The notes beneath the pieces are model-generated. The model ran no database searches. It saw only the letters and a program-made list of their open reading frames with translations, and was not told the DNA's origin. From Deltaproteobacteria bacterium (GTDB lineage: Bacteria; Myxococcota; JADLHZ01), in assembly GCA_020848545.1 (NCBI GenBank), contig JADLHZ010000084.1:62001-126000 (forward strand): a stretch of DNA of 64,000 nt, given 5' to 3'. Shown here piece by piece: positions 49,172-56,783 of the stretch (within the stretch, counting starts at the first letter, position 1; each line of letters starts with the position of its first letter). The position numbers and the translations under genes were made by a program.

Positions 49172-49680
49172 TCCTGCGCCGCCTCCTCCTGCTCGCCGCG
49201 TGCGCCGTCCTCTTCTGGCTCCTCTGGGCCGTCTTCTCCGCCCCACCCACCGAAAAGGGACCGGGGAGCGCCGCGCGAAAAGGGACCGGGGAGGAATTCG
49301 CCGAAAAGGGACCGGGGAGCGTCCCGGGGAGCGTCGCGCGAAAAGGGACCGGGGAAGAATTCGCCGAAAAGGGACCGGGGGCGCTTTCGATGGTGAGCCC
49401 GCAGGACACGATGGCGGCGCAGATCGCGATGCTCGCGCGGGACGACGTCGCGGCGTTTCGCGCGTCGTTCACGGTGCCGGTGAGCGACGAGCAATTCGCC
49501 GCGTGCAAGAAGCGAATGAAGAACGCGCACCTCGACCCCGACTGGGAGATGGCCGAGACGACGATCGAAGACGGCCACAAGGTCGTGCGCGTCAGCATCT
49601 TCGGCAAAGGCATGACCGGCTTTCACGAAAAGAGCGGCCGCTACCTCGCCGACACCGTTTGGTGCGTGCCGATCTGGTGA
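49159..49680 (+). CDS. Small membrane-anchored protein containing an in-frame REP-like array
   Basis: 173 residues from GTG 49159 (13-bp overlap with the preceding gene; TTG 49168 is an alternative). [20 protein letters not shown] is a membrane helix. Residues about 32-76 are low-complexity text derived from a DNA repeat: alternating EKGPGS and RKGTGEEFA. The C-terminal 95 residues form a compact alpha/beta segment ([40 protein letters not shown]) with two Cys. The function is unknown. The inserted repeat keeps the frame open and makes a flexible linker, which suggests tolerated repeat expansion within the gene. Confidence 0.7.
   Translation: MAQLILRRLLLLAACAVLFWLLWAVFSAPPTEKGPGSAARKGTGEEFAEKGPGSVPGSVARKGTGEEFAEKGPGALSMVSPQDTMAAQIAMLARDDVAAFRASFTVPVSDEQFAACKKRMKNAHLDPDWEMAETTIEDGHKVVRVSIFGKGMTGFHEKSGRYLADTVWCVPIW
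49253..49380 (+). repeat. Five-copy AAAAGGGACCGGGG repeat array inside a coding region
   Basis: The 14-mer AAAAGGGACCGGGG occurs at 49253, 49278, 49304, 49341 and 49367. Spacers of 11-23 bp include GAATTCGCCG twice and GAGCGTCCCGGGGAGC once. Copy order alternates between GAGCG- and GAGGAATTC-type followers. GGGACC is half of the GGTCCC/GGGACC core that also forms the hairpin at 63839-63910. The array resembles clustered REP-type palindromic repeats associated with RAYT transposases in other bacteria, though no transposase lies in this window. Confidence 0.85.
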
Positions 49681-49739
49681 CGCGATCTGCGCCGTCTTCT
49701 CTGAGAAACGTTCTAGACAAAACCCGCGCGCTAACACAT

Positions 49740-49772
49740 ATGCCGTCCGCGATTTTCATCGGAGGCAAATGA
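49740..49772 (+). CDS. Possible 10-codon leader ORF upstream of speA
   Basis: ATG 49740 opens MPSAIFIGGK and stops at TGA 49772, 2 bp before the speA TTG start. Its last codons (GGA GGC) contain the GGAGG ribosome binding site for speA, so leader translation would pass over and could couple to speA. A second overlapping ATG-AAT-TGA at 49769 is also present. Leader peptides sensing basic amino acids or polyamines are known for other decarboxylase genes. This could be chance; the ORF itself has no clear ribosome binding site. Confidence 0.3.
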   Translation: MPSAIFIGGK

Positions 49773-49773
49773 A

Positions 49774-51699
49774 TTGAGCAAAGTGCATGCGATGCCACGC
49801 ACCTGGACCGTGGCGGATTCTCTCGAGACGTACGGCGTCAAGAATTGGGGTCGCGGCTATTTTTCGGCGAATGACAAAGGCGAGCTCATCGTCACGCCGA
49901 GCAAGAACGAAAACGACAAGGTCAACCTGCCGGAGCTCGTCGACGAAGTGCGCCGCCGCGGCATCGCGCTCCCGCTGCTCATTCGTTTCTCCGACATTCT
50001 GCGCGTACGCATCACCGAGCTCAACGAAGCGTTCCGCAACGCCATCCAAGAGTACGGCTACAAGAACGCGTACAAGGGCGTCTATCCGATCAAGGTCAAC
50101 CAAGATCGCTACGTCGTCGAAGAGATCGTGCAGTTCGGCCGGCCGTACAACTACGGGCTCGAGGCCGGCAGCAAGCCCGAGTTGCTCGCCGTCCTCGCCA
50201 TGCTCACCGACGAGGAAGCGCTCATCGTCTGCAACGGCTACAAGGACGAAGAGTACGTCGAGACCGCGCTCATCGGCAGCAAGCTCGGCCGCACGGTGAT
50301 CCTCGTCGTCGAGAAGCCGAGCGAGCTCGCGTTGATCGCGCAGGTCGCCAAGCGCGTCGGCGTGAAGCCGCGCATCGGCGTGCGCGCGAAGCTCTCGGCG
50401 CGCGGCTCGGGCAAGTGGGAAGCTTCGGGCGGCGATCGCAGCAAGTTCGGCCTGTCGTCGCACGAGATGATGGAGATGCTGAAGTTCCTGCGCGAGAACA
50501 ACATGCTCGATTGCTTGGAGCTCATGCACTTCCACTTGGGCTCGCAGATCTCCGCGATCAAAAGCGTGAAGACCGCGCTCAGAGAAGCCGTGCGCTTCTA
50601 CGTCGAGCTCTTCCGCCAGGGCGCGAACTTGAAATACTTGGACGTCGGCGGCGGCCTCGGCATCGACTACGACGGCTCGCAGACGAACTTCAGCTCGTCG
50701 ATCAACTACACGATGCAGGAGTACGCCAACGACATCGTCTACGGCGTCATGGACGTCTGCGATCAAGCGCAGGTGCCGCACCCGATCCTGGTCAGCGAGT
50801 CCGGTCGCGCCGTGGTCGCGCACTCGTCGATGCTCGTCCTCGACGTGCTCGGCGTCAGCGAGTTCGACGACGTCGGCAAGCTGCCCGATCACATGTCGAA
50901 GGAAGACAACGCGCTCGTCATCGTGAAGATGTTCGCCACCTTCCGCGACACGACGCGAAAGAACTTGCTCGAAAGCTACCACGACGCGCTCGAGTACAAG
51001 GACGAGTGCGTCAACCTGTTCACGCTCGGCCACCTCTCGCTGCAGGATCGCGTGCTGACGGAGAACCTGTTCTGGGCCACGTGCATGAAGATCCTGCGCT
51101 TCGTGCGCGAGATGGACGAAGTGCCGGAAGAGCTCGAGAGCCTCGAGCGCACGCTGTCCGACACCTACTTCGTGAACTTCTCGATGTTCCAATCGCTGCC
51201 GGACAGCTGGGCCGTCGATCAGCTCTTTCCGATCGTGCCGATCCACCGCTTGAACGAAGAGCCCACGCGCCGCGCGGTGCTCGCCGACATCACCTGCGAC
51301 AGTGACGGCAAGATCGATCAGTTCATCGACAAGCGCGACGTGAAGGCCGTGCTCGAGCTGCATCCGTTCAAGAGCGCGGACTACTTGCTCGGCATCTTCC
51401 TCGTCGGCGCCTACCAAGAGATCTTGGGCGACCTGCACAACCTCTTCGGCGACACGAACACCGTGCACGTGTCGCTCGGGCCGGACTCGACCTACCACAT
51501 CGATCACGTGGTCGCCGGCGACACCGTGACCGACGTCTTGCAGTACGTGAGCTACACGCGCGACGGCCTCATCGCGCGCGCGCGCCAGGCCGTCGAGCAA
51601 GCGCTGCGCACGAAGAAGCTCACCTTCGAAGAGTCGCGCGACTTTTTGCGCCTCTACGAGCAGGGCCTCTCGGGCTACACCTACCTCGAACGCGAGTGA
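49774..51699 (+). CDS. speA: Biosynthetic arginine decarboxylase
   Basis: 641 residues, the length of SpeA, which makes agmatine for putrescine and spermidine synthesis. The fold-III PLP-dependent start is TADSLETYGVKNWGRGYFSA-like (VADSLETYGVKNWGRGYFSA). The PLP Lys is K107 in GVYPIKVNQ, and HFHLGSQIS, DVGGGLGIDYDG and ESGRAVVAHS are further family motifs. The start is TTG 49774 with GGAGG 8 bp upstream; an in-frame ATG follows at 49789. A GT39-like gene overlaps its stop (GTGA). No speB-like gene is adjacent. Confidence 0.95.
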   Translation: MSKVHAMPRTWTVADSLETYGVKNWGRGYFSANDKGELIVTPSKNENDKVNLPELVDEVRRRGIALPLLIRFSDILRVRITELNEAFRNAIQEYGYKNAYKGVYPIKVNQDRYVVEEIVQFGRPYNYGLEAGSKPELLAVLAMLTDEEALIVCNGYKDEEYVETALIGSKLGRTVILVVEKPSELALIAQVAKRVGVKPRIGVRAKLSARGSGKWEASGGDRSKFGLSSHEMMEMLKFLRENNMLDCLELMHFHLGSQISAIKSVKTALREAVRFYVELFRQGANLKYLDVGGGLGIDYDGSQTNFSSSINYTMQEYANDIVYGVMDVCDQAQVPHPILVSESGRAVVAHSSMLVLDVLGVSEFDDVGKLPDHMSKEDNALVIVKMFATFRDTTRKNLLESYHDALEYKDECVNLFTLGHLSLQDRVLTENLFWATCMKILRFVREMDEVPEELESLERTLSDTYFVNFSMFQSLPDSWAVDQLFPIVPIHRLNEEPTRRAVLADITCDSDGKIDQFIDKRDVKAVLELHPFKSADYLLGIFLVGAYQEILGDLHNLFGDTNTVHVSLGPDSTYHIDHVVAGDTVTDVLQYVSYTRDGLIARARQAVEQALRTKKLTFEESRDFLRLYEQGLSGYTYLERE

Positions 51700-52979
51700 C
51701 CACACCTCACCGCTGGACCCTCGCCGCCGGCGTCCTCGTCTTCGCCACGATCTGGGCGCGGCCCGAGCCCGTGGGCCTGTGGGGCGTCGACGCCGGCTGC
51801 TACGCGCGCATCGCCAAGGAGATCGCGGAGCGACCGCTCAGCGACTGGCCGAACATCACCTGGGGCGGTGAGCGCTACTACGAGCATCCTCCGCTCGCGC
51901 TGTGGATCGAGAGCGTCGCGTTTCGCGTGGCCGGCCCGAGCGCGCGCACGGCGGTGACGCTCGCCCGAATGTGGGCCACGCTCGCGGCGCTGCTGACGGC
52001 GCTCGTCGCCTTCAGGCTCGCGGGCGATCGCGTGGCCGGGCTCTCGCTCATCGCGCTCGTCACCTTCGGCGGCTTCTTGAACGAGTCGCAGAACCCGATG
52101 TTCGAGATCGCGCTCACGGCGTGCATGGCGTTGTGCTTCGTCGCCGTCACGCAACGCCGCGGCCGCGCGCCGTTGTTCGCGCTCGGCTTCGTCGCGGCGT
52201 TCTTCATCAAGGGCCCGCCAGCGCTGGCAGTCTTCGCGCCGCTCGTGTGGCACGTAGGCGTGCGCGAGAAGCAGTGGCGATCCGTCTTCGCCGCGGCGGG
52301 GCTCGCTCTGACCACGGTGGCGATCGCCGTCTACGGCTTCGAGCACGCGCGCGCCGTCCGCGGGCTCGATCCTTACTTCGCCACCTATCTCGAGCGGCAG
52401 GTCCTCGCGTCGTTCACCGCGGGCCGTCACAATCCAGACAGCAACCCGCTCTTCTACCTCGGCGTCCTCGCGACGTCGTACGGACCCTTCGTCGTCGCGC
52501 TGCCGTTCGCGATCTGGAAAATGCGCCGGCATCGCCTCTTCGAGCTCGGCGCGCTGTGGGTGCTCGCGATTGTCTGCGGGTTCTCGCTGGCGAAGCAGAA
52601 GTACGGTTGGTACGTGCACCCCGCGATGTTCGGCGCCGCGTGGGTTTGCGCGCTCGCCGCCGACGCATTCTTCGATCGTCTGCCCGAGCGGCTGCGCGCT
52701 CGCGTTCCTGCTGTGCTCGCGATCGTCGGCGCGCTCTGGCTCGCCGTCACGCCGTGGATCGACGCGCCGTCGTCACCCACGCGCGGGCACACGGCGGCGC
52801 TCGCCCGCATCGCGTGGCCCGAGGCCGCCGCGCCGCGCATCGTCGCCGACTGCGCTGCGCTCGGCGAGTGGCGCGCGATTCACCTGTTCGCCTTTCACTG
52901 GGGCGCCAAGCCGCGGCCGTGCGATGACACGAGCGCGCCCTTTCGCTTCGACGGTGAGCGTCTCACGCCAGCGCGTTGA
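51696..52979 (+). CDS. Membrane glycosyltransferase (ArnT/PMT-like, GT39/GT83 fold)
   Basis: 427 residues with about eleven membrane helices. It starts at GTG 51696, overlapping speA (GTGA). The first periplasmic loop has the GT-C features, GVDAGCYARIAKEIAERPLS with an Asp after the first helix, and YYEHPPLALWIESVAF (an E-H-P-P-L motif typical of ArnT/PMT-2 family enzymes using lipid-linked sugars). The lower-case C-terminal domain is short. It probably transfers sugars from polyprenyl phosphates to lipid A, proteins or other envelope targets; the substrate is unknown. Convergent with the next gene (3-bp gap). Confidence 0.87.
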   Translation: MTTPHRWTLAAGVLVFATIWARPEPVGLWGVDAGCYARIAKEIAERPLSDWPNITWGGERYYEHPPLALWIESVAFRVAGPSARTAVTLARMWATLAALLTALVAFRLAGDRVAGLSLIALVTFGGFLNESQNPMFEIALTACMALCFVAVTQRRGRAPLFALGFVAAFFIKGPPALAVFAPLVWHVGVREKQWRSVFAAAGLALTTVAIAVYGFEHARAVRGLDPYFATYLERQVLASFTAGRHNPDSNPLFYLGVLATSYGPFVVALPFAIWKMRRHRLFELGALWVLAIVCGFSLAKQKYGWYVHPAMFGAAWVCALAADAFFDRLPERLRARVPAVLAIVGALWLAVTPWIDAPSSPTRGHTAALARIAWPEAAAPRIVADCAALGEWRAIHLFAFHWGAKPRPCDDTSAPFRFDGERLTPAR

Positions 52980-52982
52980 AGG

Positions 52983-54587
52983 TCACTTGCCGCCGAAGAG
53001 CCGCGAGAGCAGGCCGCGCTTCTCCGGCGGATTGGGCTCAGCGTCCTCTTCAGGCACGGGCGCGGGCGCCCTCGGCCGCGGCGGCGGGAGCTCGGCGTGC
53101 GCTTGGTCCGGCGGCGCACCCGCACCAAATACGGCGTCGCTCACCCCGAGCCGATGCGCGAGCGAGACGCACGCCTGACAGGGATCGACGATCGTCCCCG
53201 GCGGAAAGTAGGCGGTGTCGCTGCTCGCGACGCGCACCGACGCTTCGCCCAAGTGGCCGGCGAGCGACGGCGGCGCGTCGTTCGGCAGACTGTCGAGCGA
53301 AGCCAAGAGCTGCGAGAACAAGCCGGGCGGCGCGCAGCACCGGGCGTCCCACTGGCAAAAGTCGGCGACGTCGCGGACGGCGGCGTCGAGCCACCCGCGG
53401 TACCACGCGTCGAACGAAGCAAACGCGCGGCGCGTCTTCAGATCCGATCCGGCGCCGTCGATCCATACTTCGCCGGCGCGTGCGCCGCGGATGCCGAGCA
53501 GCCACATGTTGCCGCAGCCGGCGTGCGCCAGCGCGAGCGCGCCGCGCGGTGGGACCGCAGACGATCCGCCTTCGGCCCACGCGAGCTCTCCCGCTGCGAG
53601 CGCGCGCTGCGGAGCTCCGAGCGGCGACAAGAGACCGTAGCCTGGCCCAGCGCCACCGCCGCTCACGTCGCGCAAGTACGCGCGATAGTCGCTCGGCAGC
53701 GGCGCGCCGATCTGCGCTTCGAGCGCCGCGATCTCCGCCTCGCCGAGCGGCGGCAAGAGACGCCCGCCGTGCGCTCGAAAGCCGCGCCACGCGATCGCGC
53801 GCCGGCTGTGCCCTTCGGTCATGAGGTCGAGGCCGCGCACCGTGCCTTCGATCGCTCCCCGCGTGAGCGGCGGCGCTTCGCTCATCGGGATCAACACCGC
53901 GAGCTCGCGCAAGAGCGTGACGCCGCCGTGCTCGTCGTCCGACACGTCGGCGAAGATCTCGTCGGCGCCGGGCCAATTCCTCCCGTTCACCTTGATCTCG
54001 ACGACGCGGCGGCGCGGCGCATCGAAGATGAAGACGCCGATGACGCTCGCCCCCTTTGCCGGAATCAGCGGCAAGCGGCCGGACGCGATGAGGCGCGAGA
54101 TCAGCCACGGCCTCGCGCCGAAGCGTGCGCGTGCGGCGGCGGTGCGGATGCCTGGCTGTTCGCGCTCGGGATCCGCCTCGGTGAGCACCGCGCGGTCGAG
54201 CCCGTCGATGAAGATGCGAAACGCTTGGCCGTGGATCTCTTCGTCGACGGTGGGAACGTCTTTCTCCGGCTCGCCGCCGAGGCTCGCGCGCAGCACGGGG
54301 CCGAAGCTGCACGCCCAGTTGCAGCCGCCGCTGGTGATCGCCTCTTCGGCGCTGCTGCCGTAGCCGTTCACGGACGCGAAGATCGGATCCGGTCCGAGCT
54401 CGCCGCCGTAGAGCTCGAAGAAGAGGCTCGCGCTCGTCTGCTGGCCACCCGCGGCCTGCACGCCGTTCACGCGGCAGCGGATGTGCACGCCGGCGACGCC
54501 GAGGTCGACGTCGGTGCCGACGACGCTCGCCTGCGCGAAGTGGCGCGCGATCGTCTCGGTGAGCTGCTTGTCGTGCGCGTCGGGCAT
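52983..54587 (-). CDS. Protein with SMI1/KNR4 domain (DUF6348-like N-terminus)
   Basis: 534 residues, no signal peptide. Residues about 1-150 resemble the uncharacterised DUF6348-type region (SLFFELYGGELGPDPIFASV, NGYGSSAEEAITSGGCNWA). Residues about 290-400 form a SMI1/KNR4 (SUKH) domain: LGEAEIAALEAQIGAPLPSD, YRAYLRDVSGGG and a later WIDGAGSDLK. SUKH domains are common in immunity proteins of polymorphic toxin systems, and in cell-wall regulators. The C-terminus is a Pro-rich stretch ending in KRGLLSRLFGGK, a short amphipathic tail. No toxin gene is adjacent. It is followed, at a distance of 6 bp, by the LolA-like gene on the same strand. Confidence 0.75.
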   Translation of the reverse strand: MPDAHDKQLTETIARHFAQASVVGTDVDLGVAGVHIRCRVNGVQAAGGQQTSASLFFELYGGELGPDPIFASVNGYGSSAEEAITSGGCNWACSFGPVLRASLGGEPEKDVPTVDEEIHGQAFRIFIDGLDRAVLTEADPEREQPGIRTAAARARFGARPWLISRLIASGRLPLIPAKGASVIGVFIFDAPRRRVVEIKVNGRNWPGADEIFADVSDDEHGGVTLLRELAVLIPMSEAPPLTRGAIEGTVRGLDLMTEGHSRRAIAWRGFRAHGGRLLPPLGEAEIAALEAQIGAPLPSDYRAYLRDVSGGGAGPGYGLLSPLGAPQRALAAGELAWAEGGSSAVPPRGALALAHAGCGNMWLLGIRGARAGEVWIDGAGSDLKTRRAFASFDAWYRGWLDAAVRDVADFCQWDARCCAPPGLFSQLLASLDSLPNDAPPSLAGHLGEASVRVASSDTAYFPPGTIVDPCQACVSLAHRLGVSDAVFGAGAPPDQAHAELPPPRPRAPAPVPEEDAEPNPPEKRGLLSRLFGGK

Positions 54588-54593
54588 GCGCGT

Positions 54594-55316
54594 CTACTGA
54601 GCGCGCTCCAGCTGCTGCTTGGTGAACAGATTGTCCGGGATGCCCGTGTTGATCTTGACCTCGTCGAGCGTCATCGTCGTCTTGTGCGCCTTCGTCAGGT
54701 TCTCCATCGTGATCACCGTCGGCCGCACGAACTGGCCGAAGGTCTTGATGTTCGCGCGCGTCTGCCGGCGGATCGCCTTGCCGCCCGCCAGGTAGTCGAT
54801 CTGCAGCACGATGAGGCTCTGCTTGTCGATCGTCAGCTCGGCGGCTTCGATGCCGACGTCGGCGCCCGGCTTCGGCGTGAGCTTCAGCTTGTATGCCTTG
54901 TCGGTTTCCGGGAGCGTCTCGGCGGTGAAGGCGCTCGACCAAGTGATCGAGCCCATGTCGTCGTTCGTGAAGTCCGAGTCCATGAAGCCCTGCTGCTTCG
55001 CATGGCTGGCCACGCGGCGGACTTTTTGGAACTGCGGCATGTAGACGTACATCGCTTGGCCATCCATCAAGATCGTGGTGCCTTTGACGTCGCCCGGCGC
55101 CAGGAAGCGGATCAGCCGCTTTTCGCCGCCTTTTTCGAGCGTTTCGAGCTTGGCGACCTTGGTGGCGCCGCTGCCTTCGATCGTCATGGTGATCAAGAAG
55201 CGCTGATCTTTGCAGTTGTTGGCGGCGGCATCGGCGCGCTTCAATAGCTCGTCGCCGGTCTCGGCGAACGCAGCCGATGTAAAGAAAATGATACAGAGGA
55301 AGAATGCGCGGTTCAT
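54594..55316 (-). CDS. LolA-like outer-membrane lipoprotein-sorting protein
   Basis: 240 residues with signal peptide MNRAFFLCIIFFTSAAFA. The mature protein has the LolA/LppX half-barrel text DQRFLITMTIEGSGATKV, RLIRFLAPGDVKGTTILMDG, MYVYMPQFQKVRRVASHAK and GFMDSDFTNDDM. This matches the outer-membrane lipoprotein-sorting protein family (PF17131-like), which is usually encoded beside RND-type exporters. Indeed its start overlaps the stop of the neighbouring RND-like gene by 4 bp (ATGA at 55313-55316), and the two are co-translated. It probably carries lipids or lipid-linked substrates across the periplasm. Confidence 0.9.
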   Translation of the reverse strand: MNRAFFLCIIFFTSAAFAETGDELLKRADAAANNCKDQRFLITMTIEGSGATKVAKLETLEKGGEKRLIRFLAPGDVKGTTILMDGQAMYVYMPQFQKVRRVASHAKQQGFMDSDFTNDDMGSITWSSAFTAETLPETDKAYKLKLTPKPGADVGIEAAELTIDKQSLIVLQIDYLAGGKAIRRQTRANIKTFGQFVRPTVITMENLTKAHKTTMTLDEVKINTGIPDNLFTKQQLERAQ

Positions 55317-56764
55317 GAGGGCTCCTTCGTGGCAGCGCGTTTAGCAAGGCCGCCGACGCTTGCAAACAGGACGAGCAGGCCGAGGACTAAGAGCACGCGC
55401 GAGACGACGCCGATCTTCACGAGCAGGGCCGGCGCCAACCAGGCTTCGCCCAGGCTGACGTTCGCCCACCTGAGCGCCCGGCCGATGAAGAACGCGCCAG
55501 CGAGCAGGAGCGTCACGATCGCGAAGACCCACGCCCGCGCGCGCGAAAAGAACGCGTCGACCATCGGCATGCCGCCGACCTCGATGCTGCCGACCTCGAT
55601 GCTGCCAACCGCGACGGCGCCGCCGCTGAACGCCGCGGCGATGCGCGCGTCGAGCCCGCTGGCGTCGGCGCCCTCGGCGAGCGACAAACGGACGAGCGTG
55701 GCGCTGCGATCGGGCGTGAAGATCAAAGACAGCTCCGGTCGATCGCCCGCGAAGAACCACAGCGCCTTCAGCTGATCGTCGTTCGCCGGCAGCTTCTTCT
55801 CGCCCGTGAGCGCACCGGCCATCGTGACGAGCACGTCGGTGGGGCACGAGATCTTGCCGCCGCGAAGCGCGGGATCCTCGCGCAGCGTGATGCATCCCTT
55901 CGCCACAGCCTCGGCGGCGCTCGCCTTCTGTAGATCCGCCGTCACCGACACGAGCACGAGGCGGGAGACGGCGGTCACCTCGTCGAGCTCGCGCTGCGTG
56001 CGGTCGAAGGAGGGGCCGAGCATGCGGGAGAGCGCGCCGTCGCCGATCGGCCAAATGATCGGATGCGCCAAGTACACGAGCGCGGCTTGAAAGAGCACGA
56101 TCTCGGCGAGCAGCACCGGGCGCATGCGCGCGAGCGGCCGCCCGGTGATCGAGATGACCAGCGCCAGCACCACGAAGAAGAGCGCCGAGTCGACGAGGTC
56201 GTTCGCGAGCGAGGTGGCGAGCCCGCTCGGGCCCACGCGCGTGAGCTGCAGGTGCGGGTAACGATCGGCGGCGAGGGCGGTGTCGAGCGGCGCCGGCGCG
56301 TCGAGCGGCTGGCAGACGAAGAGCGCGCGCTTCAAGTCGGGGGAGACCAGCTCACCGATGGCGTTCTCGTGGCCCGTGATGCGGCGCCGCAGGTCCTCGC
56401 GCTCCGTTTCGTTCGCCGGCAGCTTCTCGACCATGTTGCGAATCTCGGTCTCTTCTTCGCCGACGACCATCTGCGGCAGCGCGAAGAACGAGAGCACGTT
56501 CTTGCACGCGCCCGATCGGCTGAGCGCGTTGTTCAGCGCGTCGAGCTCTTTGAGCGGCGGCGCGTCGACGATCGTCCCTTCGCGCGCGCGGGCCACGAGC
56601 ATGACAGCGCGCGTTTGCCCGAAGCGCGCAGCGATCGCGTTCGTGGCGTCGAGCGCCGCGGCGCCTGTGTGCGCGCCGAGCAGCTCCGGATGCGAACCGA
56701 GATAGTAGCCGGCGCCAGCGAGGGCGGCGCTTGTCAGCACGACGACGAACATGGTCAAACGCAT
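55313..56764 (-). CDS. Reduced RND/MMPL-like membrane protein
   Basis: 483 residues. One N-terminal helix (MFVVVLTSAALAGAGYYLG), a periplasmic domain of about 160 residues, a pair of helices around residues 185-235, a second periplasmic domain, and two helices near the C-terminus. The layout recalls RND/MMPL permeases (predicted exporters), but only about half of the usual 12 helices are present. The pattern DLVDSALFFVVLALVISITG is the only stretch typical of the family, and the classic GxxxD motif is absent. VGSIEVGSIEVGG is encoded by a 15-bp tandem duplication at 55578-55607. It pairs with the LolA-like gene. Whether functional is unknown. Confidence 0.65.
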   Translation of the reverse strand: MRLTMFVVVLTSAALAGAGYYLGSHPELLGAHTGAAALDATNAIAARFGQTRAVMLVARAREGTIVDAPPLKELDALNNALSRSGACKNVLSFFALPQMVVGEEETEIRNMVEKLPANETEREDLRRRITGHENAIGELVSPDLKRALFVCQPLDAPAPLDTALAADRYPHLQLTRVGPSGLATSLANDLVDSALFFVVLALVISITGRPLARMRPVLLAEIVLFQAALVYLAHPIIWPIGDGALSRMLGPSFDRTQRELDEVTAVSRLVLVSVTADLQKASAAEAVAKGCITLREDPALRGGKISCPTDVLVTMAGALTGEKKLPANDDQLKALWFFAGDRPELSLIFTPDRSATLVRLSLAEGADASGLDARIAAAFSGGAVAVGSIEVGSIEVGGMPMVDAFFSRARAWVFAIVTLLLAGAFFIGRALRWANVSLGEAWLAPALLVKIGVVSRVLLVLGLLVLFASVGGLAKRAATKEPS

Positions 56765-56783
56765 GCGCCGTGGAACCTATGTG

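Noticed and set aside
53097-55247. 716-residue plus-strand frame across the SMI1 and LolA-like genes
   Set aside because: Spans two good minus-strand genes including a signal peptide; biased residue usage and no recognisable domain.
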